Below are positions 43,957-53,009 of a stretch of 64,000 nucleotides of DNA, in pieces. The translations under genes and the position numbers were made by a program. The stretch is taken from positions 5,270,001 to 5,334,000 of the forward strand of contig NZ_VFMK01000001.1 in assembly GCF_006715025.1 (NCBI RefSeq). The letters run 5' to 3'. The notes below the pieces were generated by a model. That model saw only the letters and a program-made list of their open reading frames with translations, ran no database searches and had not been told where the DNA came from. Position 1 is the stretch's first letter; each line of letters starts with the position of its first letter. The stretch is from Serratia fonticola. Lineage in GTDB: Bacteria > Pseudomonadota > Gammaproteobacteria > Enterobacterales > Enterobacteriaceae.

Positions 43957-44586
43957 ATGGTCGAACGTATTGATTACCAGATTGAAAAATACAGCTTTGT
44001 GGACGTTAATGAAACGCCACGTATTGCTCAGCAGTGGGCTGAAGTCATCGAAGAATGCCGTCGAGTAAGGGCAGGAAGTGCCGAGCGTCTGCGTATCGCA
44101 TTGCTAAATGTGGATTATGTCACCAGCTTTGAACTGCCCTTTCGTTTGCTGTTGGTGCGTGCCCCGCAACTGATTGCCGACCTGCGTGATGAGCTGCAAC
44201 TCAGTCGGAAAAGCGCCGTGTTTAACGGTAAGCGTTTTGGTTGTGTTTACAGCGTGAAGTCTGATTTGAGTCAGGTACCGGATGAATTTCACTACCGTCT
44301 ATCAACCCGTATTTTCCGGGAAGGTTCGTCAGGCGAGACCGCTACGCCTTACCGGGAGATTGCCAAGGAAATAAAGATGCCGCGCGAGCGGCTTAAACAA
44401 GCATTGGAGAACGGACTGGGAGTGACGGCGCTGGATGGTCTGTTCTGGTTTGGTATGCAGCGGATCGCCGCCGACGTGGCAGTACTCAGAAAAAAGGGGA
44501 TGCGTATTACGACCTCTGAGGTACAGGTATGGGACAGTCTCACAGCAACCCTGCGCCCTGTACCGATATACCGTAGAGTACGATGA
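43957..44586 (+). CDS. phage/island-type winged-helix protein
   Basis: A 209-aa protein with ATG at 43957 behind GTGGAGAG; an earlier in-frame start at 43918 lacks a ribosome site. The C-terminal ~65 residues (ALENGLGVTALDGLFWFGMQRIAADVAVLRKKGMRI, then VWDSLTATLRPVPIYRR) fit the winged-helix domain found in prophage and integrative-element regulatory proteins. The N-terminal 130 residues are unrecognised. It probably came in with the surrounding accessory DNA. Confidence 0.6.
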   Translation: MVERIDYQIEKYSFVDVNETPRIAQQWAEVIEECRRVRAGSAERLRIALLNVDYVTSFELPFRLLLVRAPQLIADLRDELQLSRKSAVFNGKRFGCVYSVKSDLSQVPDEFHYRLSTRIFREGSSGETATPYREIAKEIKMPRERLKQALENGLGVTALDGLFWFGMQRIAADVAVLRKKGMRITTSEVQVWDSLTATLRPVPIYRRVR

Positions 44587-45028
44587 GCTCATTGTCATTA
44601 TTGTTGTCTTTTCCTGGTGTTTTTTTGACCATACCGATGCCTATGAAAACATGTATTCATTAAGCGCCAAACACACCACCGCTGACCCGATACCGTCAGA
44701 CTGAAATATAGGCCCGTAAGGGCATCGGCCTGCGCCGTGCACTGGTTTATGCCATTCTGGAAATCGAAGATAGCGAGGCAAAAGAAATACTGACTTATGT
44801 GCTGAGTGATCGGATCGATTTGCTTTATAGAATGCTGGATATGCCGGTTGAATAGGCTCAAAACAGAATTGCTGACGACATTGGCTACGTGCTGTGTGAT
44901 GGTGCCAAGGCTAGCACTCAATCACCTTGAGCATCCTCTCTGGTAGCAAGATAACTTTGACGCACACACTAGTTATAGCTTATATAGGGGGAAAAGGATA
45001 ATATTTCAGTGCAAATGGAGTTTTATTA
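44587..45028. other. gene debris
   Basis: About 440 bp with no intact gene. A plus-strand frame at roughly 44714-44856 (GIGLRRALVYAILEIEDSEA, continuing to LDMPVE) reads like a protein fragment but follows a stop and has no start codon. Confidence 0.35.
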
Positions 45029-45142
45029 ATGACGAACATCACCAGCTTGAACCAATACCGAAAATTCAAGCAAAAAGTGATCTCATCATTAATTAAATAT
45101 ATCAACCCACATAAAATGGCGGTATCATGCTTAAAAGAATAA
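45029..45142 (+). CDS. small ORF, 37 aa, unknown
   Basis: ATG at 45029 with GGAG 8 nt upstream. The product starts MTNITSLNQYRKFKQKVISS and ends in a lysine-rich, cationic tail. It overlaps the start of the broken membrane-protein gene at 45127 in another frame, resembling an effector-tail/immunity overlap. It may itself be a remnant. Confidence 0.35.
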   Translation: MTNITSLNQYRKFKQKVISSLIKYINPHKMAVSCLKE

Positions 45143-45300
45143 TATTTTAATCACTGGCTAGCATTTTTGTCATTGTAACGATTGTGCTGTCAGCACTCTA
45201 CTCTGAATTCATTCCAGAACACTGGGGTAAACTAACCTTAATTACTGGAGTAATAATTTACTTAATACACACTAAAATAGTACCAGATAAGTATATTTAA
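45127..45300 (+). pseudogene. small membrane protein gene with an in-frame stop
   Basis: From ATG 45127 the frame reads MLKRIIF, a TAA at 45148-45150, then SLASIFVIVTIVLSALYSEF, IPEHWGKLTLITGVIIYLIH and TKIVPDKYI to 45300. The part after the stop has two hydrophobic helices split by FIPE and resembles the intact 72-aa protein encoded at 45782-46000 on the other strand. Confidence 0.5.
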
Positions 45301-45781
45301 CATTAATATCCTTGAAGCGGAGCTACCTACCACATTGATATGCATGTATCATCAGATATATAAAATATATTTTAGAGCAAGTTTTTGCCGGAGAAACGGC
45401 ACTATCCCGCTGAATTTTGCACATGCTTCATCGAGTTGACTTTTTTACAATTGGCAGTCCTAGCCTATCACATTCGTGATATACCCTATCAGGGCCTTCT
45501 GTTGGTACCGATTTTATCGAACCGGATACGGATACCCCGCGCCAACAATCATTTGCAAATGGAGAATGCAAGTGACTCTTATAGTGAGGATAAGAAGGGA
45601 AAGTCTGCATCAGCCAACATTACCTAAATCAGCTCCGATAAAGTGATGTTCAACCTTGCGAAGTGGTGGTATCTATAGCCTATAAGAGCATTGATTGGCC
45701 CCATGTAACTAGCACATCAGGGTACAACATTTGGGATGAGCGAGTTTACTCATTACATCAGGTTGCCTAAAAAGCGGCCTT
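45301..45781. other. intergenic, no supported gene
   Basis: A weak 80-codon frame at 45385-45627 has no family signature and no ribosome site; I do not call it. Nothing else recognised. Confidence 0.35.
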
Positions 45782-46000
45782 CTATGTATACCTGCCTGGT
45801 ATATATTTCCAAGCCAAATAAAAAACCACAATAATTGTTATTACTATTAATGCTTCACTATATTCAGGAATAAACACCTCATAGAATACAGACAATATCA
45901 CAATCACAGTTATTGGAATAAATGAAAATAAAATCGTGAACACAAAAACCTTAAGGTACTTAAAAATAAAACTTGCCATATATTTTAATGTATCAATCAT
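45782..46000 (-). CDS. small two-helix membrane protein, 72 aa
   Basis: MIDTLKYMASFIFKYLKVFV leads into two hydrophobic helices separated by FEVFIPEYSEAL-like sequence (FYEVFIPEYS), ending YIPGRYT. It is related to the broken copy at 45127-45300 (shared pattern LS-x-x-Y/FxEFIPE ... IIVxY). Its ATG overlaps the stop of a 26-codon ORF (ATGA), so the two are translationally coupled. Size and context fit an immunity or toxin-neutralising membrane protein; this is inference. Confidence 0.5.
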   Translation of the reverse strand: MIDTLKYMASFIFKYLKVFVFTILFSFIPITVIVILSVFYEVFIPEYSEALIVITIIVVFYLAWKYIPGRYT

Positions 46001-46077
46001 AAGTCACTCATCACCTCTAATATTTCAATCTTCTCTTCAAGTGTAACATTATATTTGTTATTTAATAACTTTATCAT
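45997..46077 (-). CDS. 26-aa ORF coupled to the small membrane protein
   Basis: Reads MIKLLNNKYNVTLEEKIEIL and ends EVMSDL, with its stop overlapping the next ATG. An in-frame stop lies five codons upstream, so it is not simply the end of a longer intact gene. It could be a leader peptide or a residue of a lost gene. Confidence 0.3.
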   Translation of the reverse strand: MIKLLNNKYNVTLEEKIEILEVMSDL

Positions 46078-46203
46078 GCTAGTTATAAGTTAGCCGACAA
46101 ACACATATAACATTTCGATATTATTAACATACGTTATAGTACCCTGACTCTAGCTTTCTCGCCGCCTTCTGAACTTGTCCGTAACACCCTATAATTGTCA
46201 AAG

Positions 46204-46640
46204 CTATTGTGCCTTTCGTGTAAATATTTCCCGAATTGATGCCAAAACTTGAGATAAATCAGACAAAGACTCCCCTATTGTATAAGCAATAGCTTTCCTT
46301 GTTACTATCCCCGCAGATAAGTCAGCTAATAAATTACCTGTACCTTTGGTTTTTTATCTAACTTTTCTTTCAGTTCTATCCTTATCATCTCTGACGCTGC
46401 AAAAAATCATCAGCTATGCATACAACAGTTCCAAACAGGCACTCTTACTGGTGTCATATCTGTTGGATAGGTGAAAAAGAATGTCCTTAGAGCGAAAATT
46501 GGATCTATGTCATCAGTACATGGCCCACACAGTACACCAGTCTCCCCATAAAAGACTCCGAGGTCAGATCAAGAATCTTATGAGCAACAGATTTTGCGAC
46601 GCAGTAAGGCCCAGAAGCAGACGTAACCCTACCTGAGTTA
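46204..46640 (-). pseudogene. decayed gene with stops and frameshifts
   Basis: A minus-strand protein can be pieced together: RVTSASGPYCVAKSVAHKIL, shift, FYGETGVLCGPCTDDIDPIF ... VPVWNCCMHS, two adjacent TGA codons, FFAASEMIRIELKEKLDKK, shift, GTGNLLADLSAGIVTRKAIA ... REIFTRKAQ, stop at 46204. There are at least two frameshifts and two nonsense codons. The family is not recognised; a secreted effector or toxin gene is possible given the small membrane proteins next to it. Confidence 0.5.
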
Positions 46641-46642
46641 GG

Positions 46643-47209
46643 TTAACCCGTGCTCTCGGTTTCTTTTGCTTGCCGGTTGTCAATATTCCGCTTCAGCCAT
46701 TTCTGACAATGTTCCAGGACATGTATATGGGTAGCTCTGCCAGAGTATTCCTGCCTGGCCAGCACACCGAGTCTTTCGATAATTTCATTCATGGCGGTTA
46801 TTGGATCGACAGTTTGTGGAATACTCTCCTGACCAGCAACACCAGCTGATGATAAAGTGCTGTGTCTGTCAGCCCAAATCTCACACGGATTTGGCGTACT
46901 CATTCTAGGTTCACCGCGCAAAACGAGATAAGGGAGAATCGTTTTTTTCCTCTCAACTCGGAATGACTGATTATCTGCCACGGCAAGACGAATGACTGCG
47001 CCGGGAGTGAATGCACTGGCAACTTCACTATCCAGTTGCATATTAACCCGGATTTCCACTTTACTCCCGGTAGCCCACGGTAGGTAATGCGGTTGCATCG
47101 ATTGTATCACTTCGGCTTCCATGTGATGAGTCGTTTGTCGGCGGTTCGCTTTTGGATCGGGTTGCCAGTGATGGCACTTAATCCGAACCTCATACCAGGT
47201 TGCTGCCAT
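46643..47209 (-). CDS. uncharacterised protein downstream of the helicase-PLD gene
   Basis: A 188-aa soluble protein; ATG at 47209 behind AAGGAG (an upstream in-frame start lacks one). It opens MAATWYEVRIKCHHWQPDPK and ends in a positively charged, helical tail (VLEHCQKWLKRNIDNRQAKE). I recognise no domain. It lies 223 bp after the helicase gene on the same strand and may or may not be functionally tied to it. Confidence 0.6.
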   Translation of the reverse strand: MAATWYEVRIKCHHWQPDPKANRRQTTHHMEAEVIQSMQPHYLPWATGSKVEIRVNMQLDSEVASAFTPGAVIRLAVADNQSFRVERKKTILPYLVLRGEPRMSTPNPCEIWADRHSTLSSAGVAGQESIPQTVDPITAMNEIIERLGVLARQEYSGRATHIHVLEHCQKWLKRNIDNRQAKETESTG

Positions 47210-47432
47210 TCTTTTCTCCTTATTAACAGAGGGAATTTGCATATTGCCGTATCGTATTGCTTCACTGACGGGTTACCTGATGTAGTCCGATCTGAAAGCG
47301 TGGCCTGACAGTTGATAATACTTTTCTCTTTAGCAAGGCAAAATGTTTCTTCTCTCTACATTCATGGCAATGACACTATGAAACAATACACTGCTGACAG
47401 ACAGGATGAGCAGCAGTGTAGTTAATCCCGAC

Positions 47433-50400
47433 TTACAACTGGCGCTGTTCCAGGCTGGCATATATTGTCCTTATTTCGCCTGTTAAGAGTTCGCCACGGT
47501 ATACCATTGACGTATCGTATCGTTGATACCTTTTCTCTCGCGCAGCACTAAACCAGTTAAACGACCCGATGCACAATAGCCCTTCGTCCCCAATCACAAT
47601 TTTACTGTGAACACGATTGACCAGCTTAGTAGTGATACCCATCTCGCTAAGCTTTTCCACAGCATCATTAAGGCGCTGCTGTTTCTCTTTGCGCTTTTCA
47701 TAATCGGCATGCTCGGTATTAAAACCTTTGTCCGTCACCACGGTAATATCTATGCCACGAGAACGAGCCTTGGTCATAGATGCCAGAAAGCCAGTTTGTT
47801 CCAGCTTTTGCCAGGTTAGCCAAGGGGAAACGATGGTAATACTCTTACCGATAGCGTCAAAAGTCTGATTCAGAAACGCATCATGCTGCTCAACACCGTG
47901 CAAAGTAGAGACCTGCGTTTGCACTGTATTAAGATCCTGGCGTTCTTTGTACTCAAACTGCAATGCATTACTGTCGGATGCAAACAGGTATTTTGCCAGT
48001 AACCCTCTCGGCGAAGAGCCTGGCTGGATCTCAAACAGGTCCATATCACCGAAAACCAGGAAGCTATCTTTAGCACGTGAAACGGCGACGTTCAGCATGC
48101 TGCTATCGCTGTCGATAAATCCGCCATCTTCATGCTTTGAATAGACCGGAGAGAAAAGTACAATCGCCCTTTCCGCCCCCTGCAATGAATGAACAGTACC
48201 CACTGTCAGTGAATTTTCATCACTATTACAACTAATATCCAGCTTACGTAATGACGATTTAATCGTACTGACCTGCGCCGAAAATGGGGTCACAACTCCG
48301 ACTAATTCATGCAATGGCTTTCCGTAATGGCTCTCAATGTCTTCTTTGTGAGCCGAAAGCCACGCAGCTATCGTCTCAGCTTCAAAGGCGTTATAACGAC
48401 TTCCACCATTGGCCTGCACACCTTTACCATCAATGTGCAAGTAGCCCATTGCCGGGAATATCGTCCCTTTTTCTTCCCCTCGTTTGGGCTGCAACTTACC
48501 GTGATAGCAGAGGTGGTTACAGTAGCCAATGATGTTATCGAAGCAGCGACGGTGTTCGTACAGGTACATCCCCCGCGCCAGGTCCGGATCATACTGGTAG
48601 CGCGAGTTAAACTGTGCAACCTTCATAACACTGCCAGATGCAGCGCTCTTTCCTGAGTCACACACTAGGGCATAAGCCTCAGTAAGTTCTTCCTGAGTGC
48701 CTCCCGGAAGAATGTTCTCCTCAACCATATTGCCAATATCAATGCCAGGTAGGCTGTTCCAGATAGGGGCAATCTGTTCTGTGTCGCCAATCACTAACGC
48801 TTTCTTTGCCAGTGCGAAAGAAGATGCTGCAACCTCAGGCAGTACCTGCCCCGCTTCATCGACGATCAGCAAATCGGCGAAGTTATAAAAATAACCATCA
48901 TCAAACTTTTTGCCGCCAACATGTTCCCTGATGAGCATGTGATGAGGGAGCATGAAGCAGGTCATCACTACACAAGGGGTGAGCTTCATTCTACGTAGCC
49001 AGCGGGCTTTAACCGCCTTCGCACCTCTGAGCCCTTTTTCTTTCTGGAGATTATCGATGGCGGCCATATCCATCAGCCACCGACCTTCCCAGTAATGCGT
49101 CGCCAGCAGAAATGCAGGGAAACGGAGCTGTGTATCGGCAAGCTCATCGACTTCACTCAGACTCAGCTCCGCCTCGCCTGCATAACCCAGCGAATGGGTT
49201 ATCTCGCGCCAACATATGGCAGCTTCGTTTTCACGTTGGGAAACGTCCTCAGCATGATCGATCTGCTGCTGTAACTCAGCCTGATCTTTAAGCGCTTGTG
49301 CAATCAGAACATCGATAAAAGCATCGATTCCATCAGGCAGAGAATCCTGGAATGCAGCCATTCTTGCGCCAAACGTAGCCTCTAAAAACAGGTTCATTTG
49401 ATAGTGACGCTTAGTGCGAACAACAGGAAGCCAGGAGAAGAGAGCGAACATGATCGACTCACCGGCTCGATATTGCTGCCACTGTTTTTTGCCCTGCGTT
49501 AATAGCGAGATTTCATTTGTGCTATTGAGCAGTAACGCTCTCTTATCCTGAATATACTGTTCGAGATCGTCGCTGATGGCGCGCCGCTCCTGACGGATTA
49601 CGTTCAGCCTATCCAACACTGGCTTGATTTGCTCAAGCTGTTCAGAGAGTTCAACTAAACGCTGATGCAGGAGATCTACAACGTGTTCAGGGGAACAACA
49701 TTCCTCAGCCGGAAAAGCTGCTCTTGCCTTTTCAATGAAAAAGAACTGGGCTTCTTCTACATATTCAAGGGACTCAACACGGTTAAAAAAATCTTCCGTC
49801 TGGTATTTTTTTACTGCCTCAGCCCTTCGGCCCGAAGACGGGAAGTAAGCGCCGAAACTTTTTACATCAGGTAGCCAACGCCCCGCCATGGGCCCGGCGC
49901 CGATAGAAAAATCTTTACCGAAGGCCTCGATAATGTTGGTAACGGCCTGATTGTTGGTTGATGTCGCAATCACCACCGGCGGTTCGGTTTTGTTTAAAGC
50001 AGCTCTCGCCCACTCAGTAGCAATGATTGAGAGAACCAGAGTGGTTTTCCCGGTTCCCGGAGGACCATTTACGGCAAGAATATCGCCCGGCTGTTGAGTG
50101 AGATAATGGCTCAGAGCATCGCGCTGCGCCACAGCCAGCGGAAACTTATCACCGGAATGCCCCAGACGCTCACTGAACATAGCATTGTTCGCAAGGAGCG
50201 GCTCAACAGGGGACTTCTCTTTCGAGGCAAAGCGCGCCAGTAATGGCACCTCTTTTTTGCACGAAAGCAGATGATCGTACATAGGCAGGATATGGATGCT
50301 GGCCCCACCGGGCTGTTTGGCTTTAATAACATAGCCATATCCAGCCGGTTCATATTGCTCAGGTGATGCGAGCCATTGGCCAGCAACATGTTTTAAAAGT

Positions 50401-50948
50401 TCGTCTGTGTCTTTAAGGTATTTTTGCCACAACTGCTGATAACGAGCATGCCGTTCCGCTCGTTGTTCGTCTGTTTCCTCACGCAGCTCATCTTCATCAC
50501 CGGGACCAAAAGTGATTGAATCATGCGTGGTTTTATACTTGTCATATTCCGCCATCTCACCAATAGAAAAGGTACCTTTAGGGAGAGGTTCAAGCAGGTC
50601 ACGGGGAATGGTGGCAGGAGATGTTGGGAACAAAAAGCCTTCACGATTCAGCAGTGCAAAAGTAACCAGAGGCGTAACTATACCCGGTGCACCTGCCGTA
50701 CGTTCCTTGCCATGCTTTAACAAGCGGATCCATACCTGCGGCCGTAATAGCACCTCAACGGTCTTAACCTGTTGGTCTTCGCCCTCGAAGAACGATTGCA
50801 CGATCTCTTCACCCAACCTTCCCTGCTCGATATTCATCCATTGGGTGAATGAATCTTCATCTTTGCGCTCAAATGCCCCTTTTCCGGACTCAGCATCAGC
50901 TAAGGTATTACGCCAATATGAAGTGAATCCCTGAGTATTACTGTCCAT
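47433..50948 (-). CDS. superfamily 1 helicase fused to phospholipase D domain (Mokosh type II-like)
   Basis: A 1171-aa protein. The N-terminal ~280 residues are unassigned. A COG1112/Upf1-like SF1 helicase follows, with Walker A GPPGTGKTT (residues 295-303), DEAG box near 697, and GTVHSLQGAERAIVLF and NVAVSRAKD motifs. A long helical insert lies between motifs I and II. The C-terminal PLD nuclease domain has one HKD motif (HSKIVIGDE near 1114, followed by CIGSFNW). This is the architecture of the single-gene Mokosh type II anti-phage protein. Orthology is inferred from architecture only. It is divergent from the hsd operon. Confidence 0.75.
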   Translation of the reverse strand: MDSNTQGFTSYWRNTLADAESGKGAFERKDEDSFTQWMNIEQGRLGEEIVQSFFEGEDQQVKTVEVLLRPQVWIRLLKHGKERTAGAPGIVTPLVTFALLNREGFLFPTSPATIPRDLLEPLPKGTFSIGEMAEYDKYKTTHDSITFGPGDEDELREETDEQRAERHARYQQLWQKYLKDTDELLKHVAGQWLASPEQYEPAGYGYVIKAKQPGGASIHILPMYDHLLSCKKEVPLLARFASKEKSPVEPLLANNAMFSERLGHSGDKFPLAVAQRDALSHYLTQQPGDILAVNGPPGTGKTTLVLSIIATEWARAALNKTEPPVVIATSTNNQAVTNIIEAFGKDFSIGAGPMAGRWLPDVKSFGAYFPSSGRRAEAVKKYQTEDFFNRVESLEYVEEAQFFFIEKARAAFPAEECCSPEHVVDLLHQRLVELSEQLEQIKPVLDRLNVIRQERRAISDDLEQYIQDKRALLLNSTNEISLLTQGKKQWQQYRAGESIMFALFSWLPVVRTKRHYQMNLFLEATFGARMAAFQDSLPDGIDAFIDVLIAQALKDQAELQQQIDHAEDVSQRENEAAICWREITHSLGYAGEAELSLSEVDELADTQLRFPAFLLATHYWEGRWLMDMAAIDNLQKEKGLRGAKAVKARWLRRMKLTPCVVMTCFMLPHHMLIREHVGGKKFDDGYFYNFADLLIVDEAGQVLPEVAASSFALAKKALVIGDTEQIAPIWNSLPGIDIGNMVEENILPGGTQEELTEAYALVCDSGKSAASGSVMKVAQFNSRYQYDPDLARGMYLYEHRRCFDNIIGYCNHLCYHGKLQPKRGEEKGTIFPAMGYLHIDGKGVQANGGSRYNAFEAETIAAWLSAHKEDIESHYGKPLHELVGVVTPFSAQVSTIKSSLRKLDISCNSDENSLTVGTVHSLQGAERAIVLFSPVYSKHEDGGFIDSDSSMLNVAVSRAKDSFLVFGDMDLFEIQPGSSPRGLLAKYLFASDSNALQFEYKERQDLNTVQTQVSTLHGVEQHDAFLNQTFDAIGKSITIVSPWLTWQKLEQTGFLASMTKARSRGIDITVVTDKGFNTEHADYEKRKEKQQRLNDAVEKLSEMGITTKLVNRVHSKIVIGDEGLLCIGSFNWFSAAREKRYQRYDTSMVYRGELLTGEIRTIYASLEQRQL

Positions 50949-50966
50949 TCCCCATCCCGTGACTTA

Positions 50967-50987
50967 AACGAAATTATTGATTTCGTT
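50967..50987 (-). promoter_or_regulatory. perfect dyad just upstream of the helicase-PLD gene
   Basis: AACGAAAT-TATTG-ATTTCGTT, beginning 18 bp before the ATG at 50948. It may be an operator or a leader hairpin. The remainder of the gap to hsdM (to 51452) contains no supported gene; an 81-codon frame at 51118-51363 lacks any signature. Confidence 0.5.
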
Positions 50988-51452
50988 GATGTAAAATTCT
51001 CATGGTTAAACATTGTCCACGATGCGGGCACGATCGCAAGAATTTGTTTGTATCGCTAAACATGGTGTATCACTGCACATATAAATAGCTACTGATCTGG
51101 TATTCTCAATTTTTAATATGCTGTTTGTCTTATCTCTATATGCAATAAATGAGGATGAGATTTTGGCATGTAGTTTCCCCTGCTACTCAACTGAACAGGT
51201 AAGCAAATTTATCTGCTGCAGGATACGCTCTGATGCCCAATGCGGCAGACCAGAAAACGGTTGCTGCAGCACAGCAAATAATCAAATTTTACAATGCACA
51301 CAGATACGGGTAACTGGCATAGCCTTTCTGCCTCCACGAAGCCACTTACCAGAAAGGGCATAGCTGGATCTGATATAGGTACAGTCGTTGAGAACAAATT
51401 GCGGTAAAATCTCGTTAACAGCAGTTGCTAAGAACCGAACACAGGATAAAAA

Positions 51453-53009
51453 ATGACAAGCTTTCAACAGCGTGCAGAACTACATCGTCAAATCTGGGCC
51501 ATCGCCAACGATGTCAGAGGCTCGGTAGATGGATGGGATTTTAAGCAGTATGTCCTTGGTGCGCTTTTTTACCGCTTTATCAGTGAAAACTTCTCTAGTT
51601 ACATCGAAGCCGGTGATGACAGCATCAACTATGCTGCGCTGGATGACAGTATCATTACCGATGACATCAAAGATGATGCCATCAAAACCAAAGGCTATTT
51701 CATTTACCCGAGTCAGCTATTCTGCAATGTTGCTGCTAAAGCGAATACCAACGACAGGCTGAATGCTGATTTAAACAGCATTTTTGTCGCCATTGAAAGT
51801 TCAGCTTATGGCTATCCATCCGAAGCTGACATCAAAGGCCTGTTTGCTGATTTTGACACTACCAGTAACCGTCTGGGTAACACTGTAAAAGACAAAAATA
51901 GCCGTCTGGCTGCCGTTTTAAAAGGTGTCGAAGGTTTAAAACTGGGTGACTTCAATGATCACCAGATTGACCTGTTCGGTGATGCGTACGAGTTCCTGAT
52001 TTCTAACTATGCGGCAAATGCCGGTAAGTCGGGCGGGGAGTTCTTCACGCCACAGCATGTCTCTAAGTTGATTGCTCAACTGGCAATGCACGGTCAGACC
52101 CACGTCAACAAAATCTACGACCCGGCGGCTGGCTCGGGATCACTCCTGCTGCAGGCGAAGAAACATTTTGATAACCATATCATCGAAGAAGGCTTCTTTG
52201 GTCAGGAAATAAACCATACGACCTTCAACCTGGCACGTATGAACATGTTTCTGCACAATATCAACTACGACAAGTTTGATATCAGGTTGGGCAATACCCT
52301 GACTGAACCACACTTTGGCGATGAAAAGCCGTTTGATGCAATTGTTTCGAACCCGCCGTATTCGGTGAAATGGATTGGCAGTGACGACCCCACGCTGATT
52401 AACGATGAGCGTTTCGCACCAGCAGGCGTGCTGGCACCTAAATCAAAAGCTGACTTTGCGTTTGTGCTTCATGCGCTAAACTACCTGTCCGCCAAAGGCC
52501 GTGCGGCGATTGTCTGCTTCCCTGGAATTTTCTACCGAGGCGGTGCAGAGCAGAAAATCCGCCAGTATCTGGTTGATAACAACTATGTTGAGACAGTGAT
52601 CTCACTGGCACCAAACCTGTTTTTCGGCACCACTATTGCCGTTAACATTCTGGTGCTGTCAAAGCACAAAACAAATACCAGCGTGCAGTTTATTGATGCC
52701 AGTGGGCTATTTAAGAAAGAAACCAATAACAACGTTCTCACCGATGCCCATATCGCTCAGATCATGCAGGCATTCAGCAGCAAATCAGATGTTGACCATC
52801 AGGCGAAATCAGTGCCCTTCGAAAAAGTGGCCGGGAATGATTACAACCTTTCTGTCAGCAGCTACATAGAAGCCAAAGATACCCGAGAAATCGTTGACAT
52901 TGCGGAACTGAATGCCGAGCTGAAAACTACCGTCAGTAAAATCGATCAGTTACGCAAAGACATTGATGCGATTGTGACTGAAATTGAAGGTAGTGAGGCG
53001 CAATCATGA
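51453..53009 (+). CDS. hsdM: type I restriction-modification methyltransferase subunit HsdM (type IC)
   Basis: A 518-aa adenine-N6 methyltransferase subunit (EcoR124I HsdM about 520). The SAM-binding motif DPAAGSGSLLL starts at Asp223 and the catalytic NPPY at Asn300. It has the N-terminal HsdM helical domain (RAELHRQIWAIANDVRGSVDGWDFKQYVLGALFYRF). With HsdS it methylates the host recognition site, and with HsdR it forms the restriction complex. AGGA precedes the ATG. It overlaps hsdS by 4 bp (ATGA). Confidence 0.95.
   Translation: MTSFQQRAELHRQIWAIANDVRGSVDGWDFKQYVLGALFYRFISENFSSYIEAGDDSINYAALDDSIITDDIKDDAIKTKGYFIYPSQLFCNVAAKANTNDRLNADLNSIFVAIESSAYGYPSEADIKGLFADFDTTSNRLGNTVKDKNSRLAAVLKGVEGLKLGDFNDHQIDLFGDAYEFLISNYAANAGKSGGEFFTPQHVSKLIAQLAMHGQTHVNKIYDPAAGSGSLLLQAKKHFDNHIIEEGFFGQEINHTTFNLARMNMFLHNINYDKFDIRLGNTLTEPHFGDEKPFDAIVSNPPYSVKWIGSDDPTLINDERFAPAGVLAPKSKADFAFVLHALNYLSAKGRAAIVCFPGIFYRGGAEQKIRQYLVDNNYVETVISLAPNLFFGTTIAVNILVLSKHKTNTSVQFIDASGLFKKETNNNVLTDAHIAQIMQAFSSKSDVDHQAKSVPFEKVAGNDYNLSVSSYIEAKDTREIVDIAELNAELKTTVSKIDQLRKDIDAIVTEIEGSEAQS

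Noticed and set aside
45385..45627. 80-codon plus-strand frame
   Set aside because: No ribosome site or recognisable composition; probably chance in an AT-rich debris region.
51118..51363. 81-codon frame between the helicase-PLD gene and hsdM
   Set aside because: Cysteine-rich but without ordered motif or start signal; lies in the divergent promoter region.
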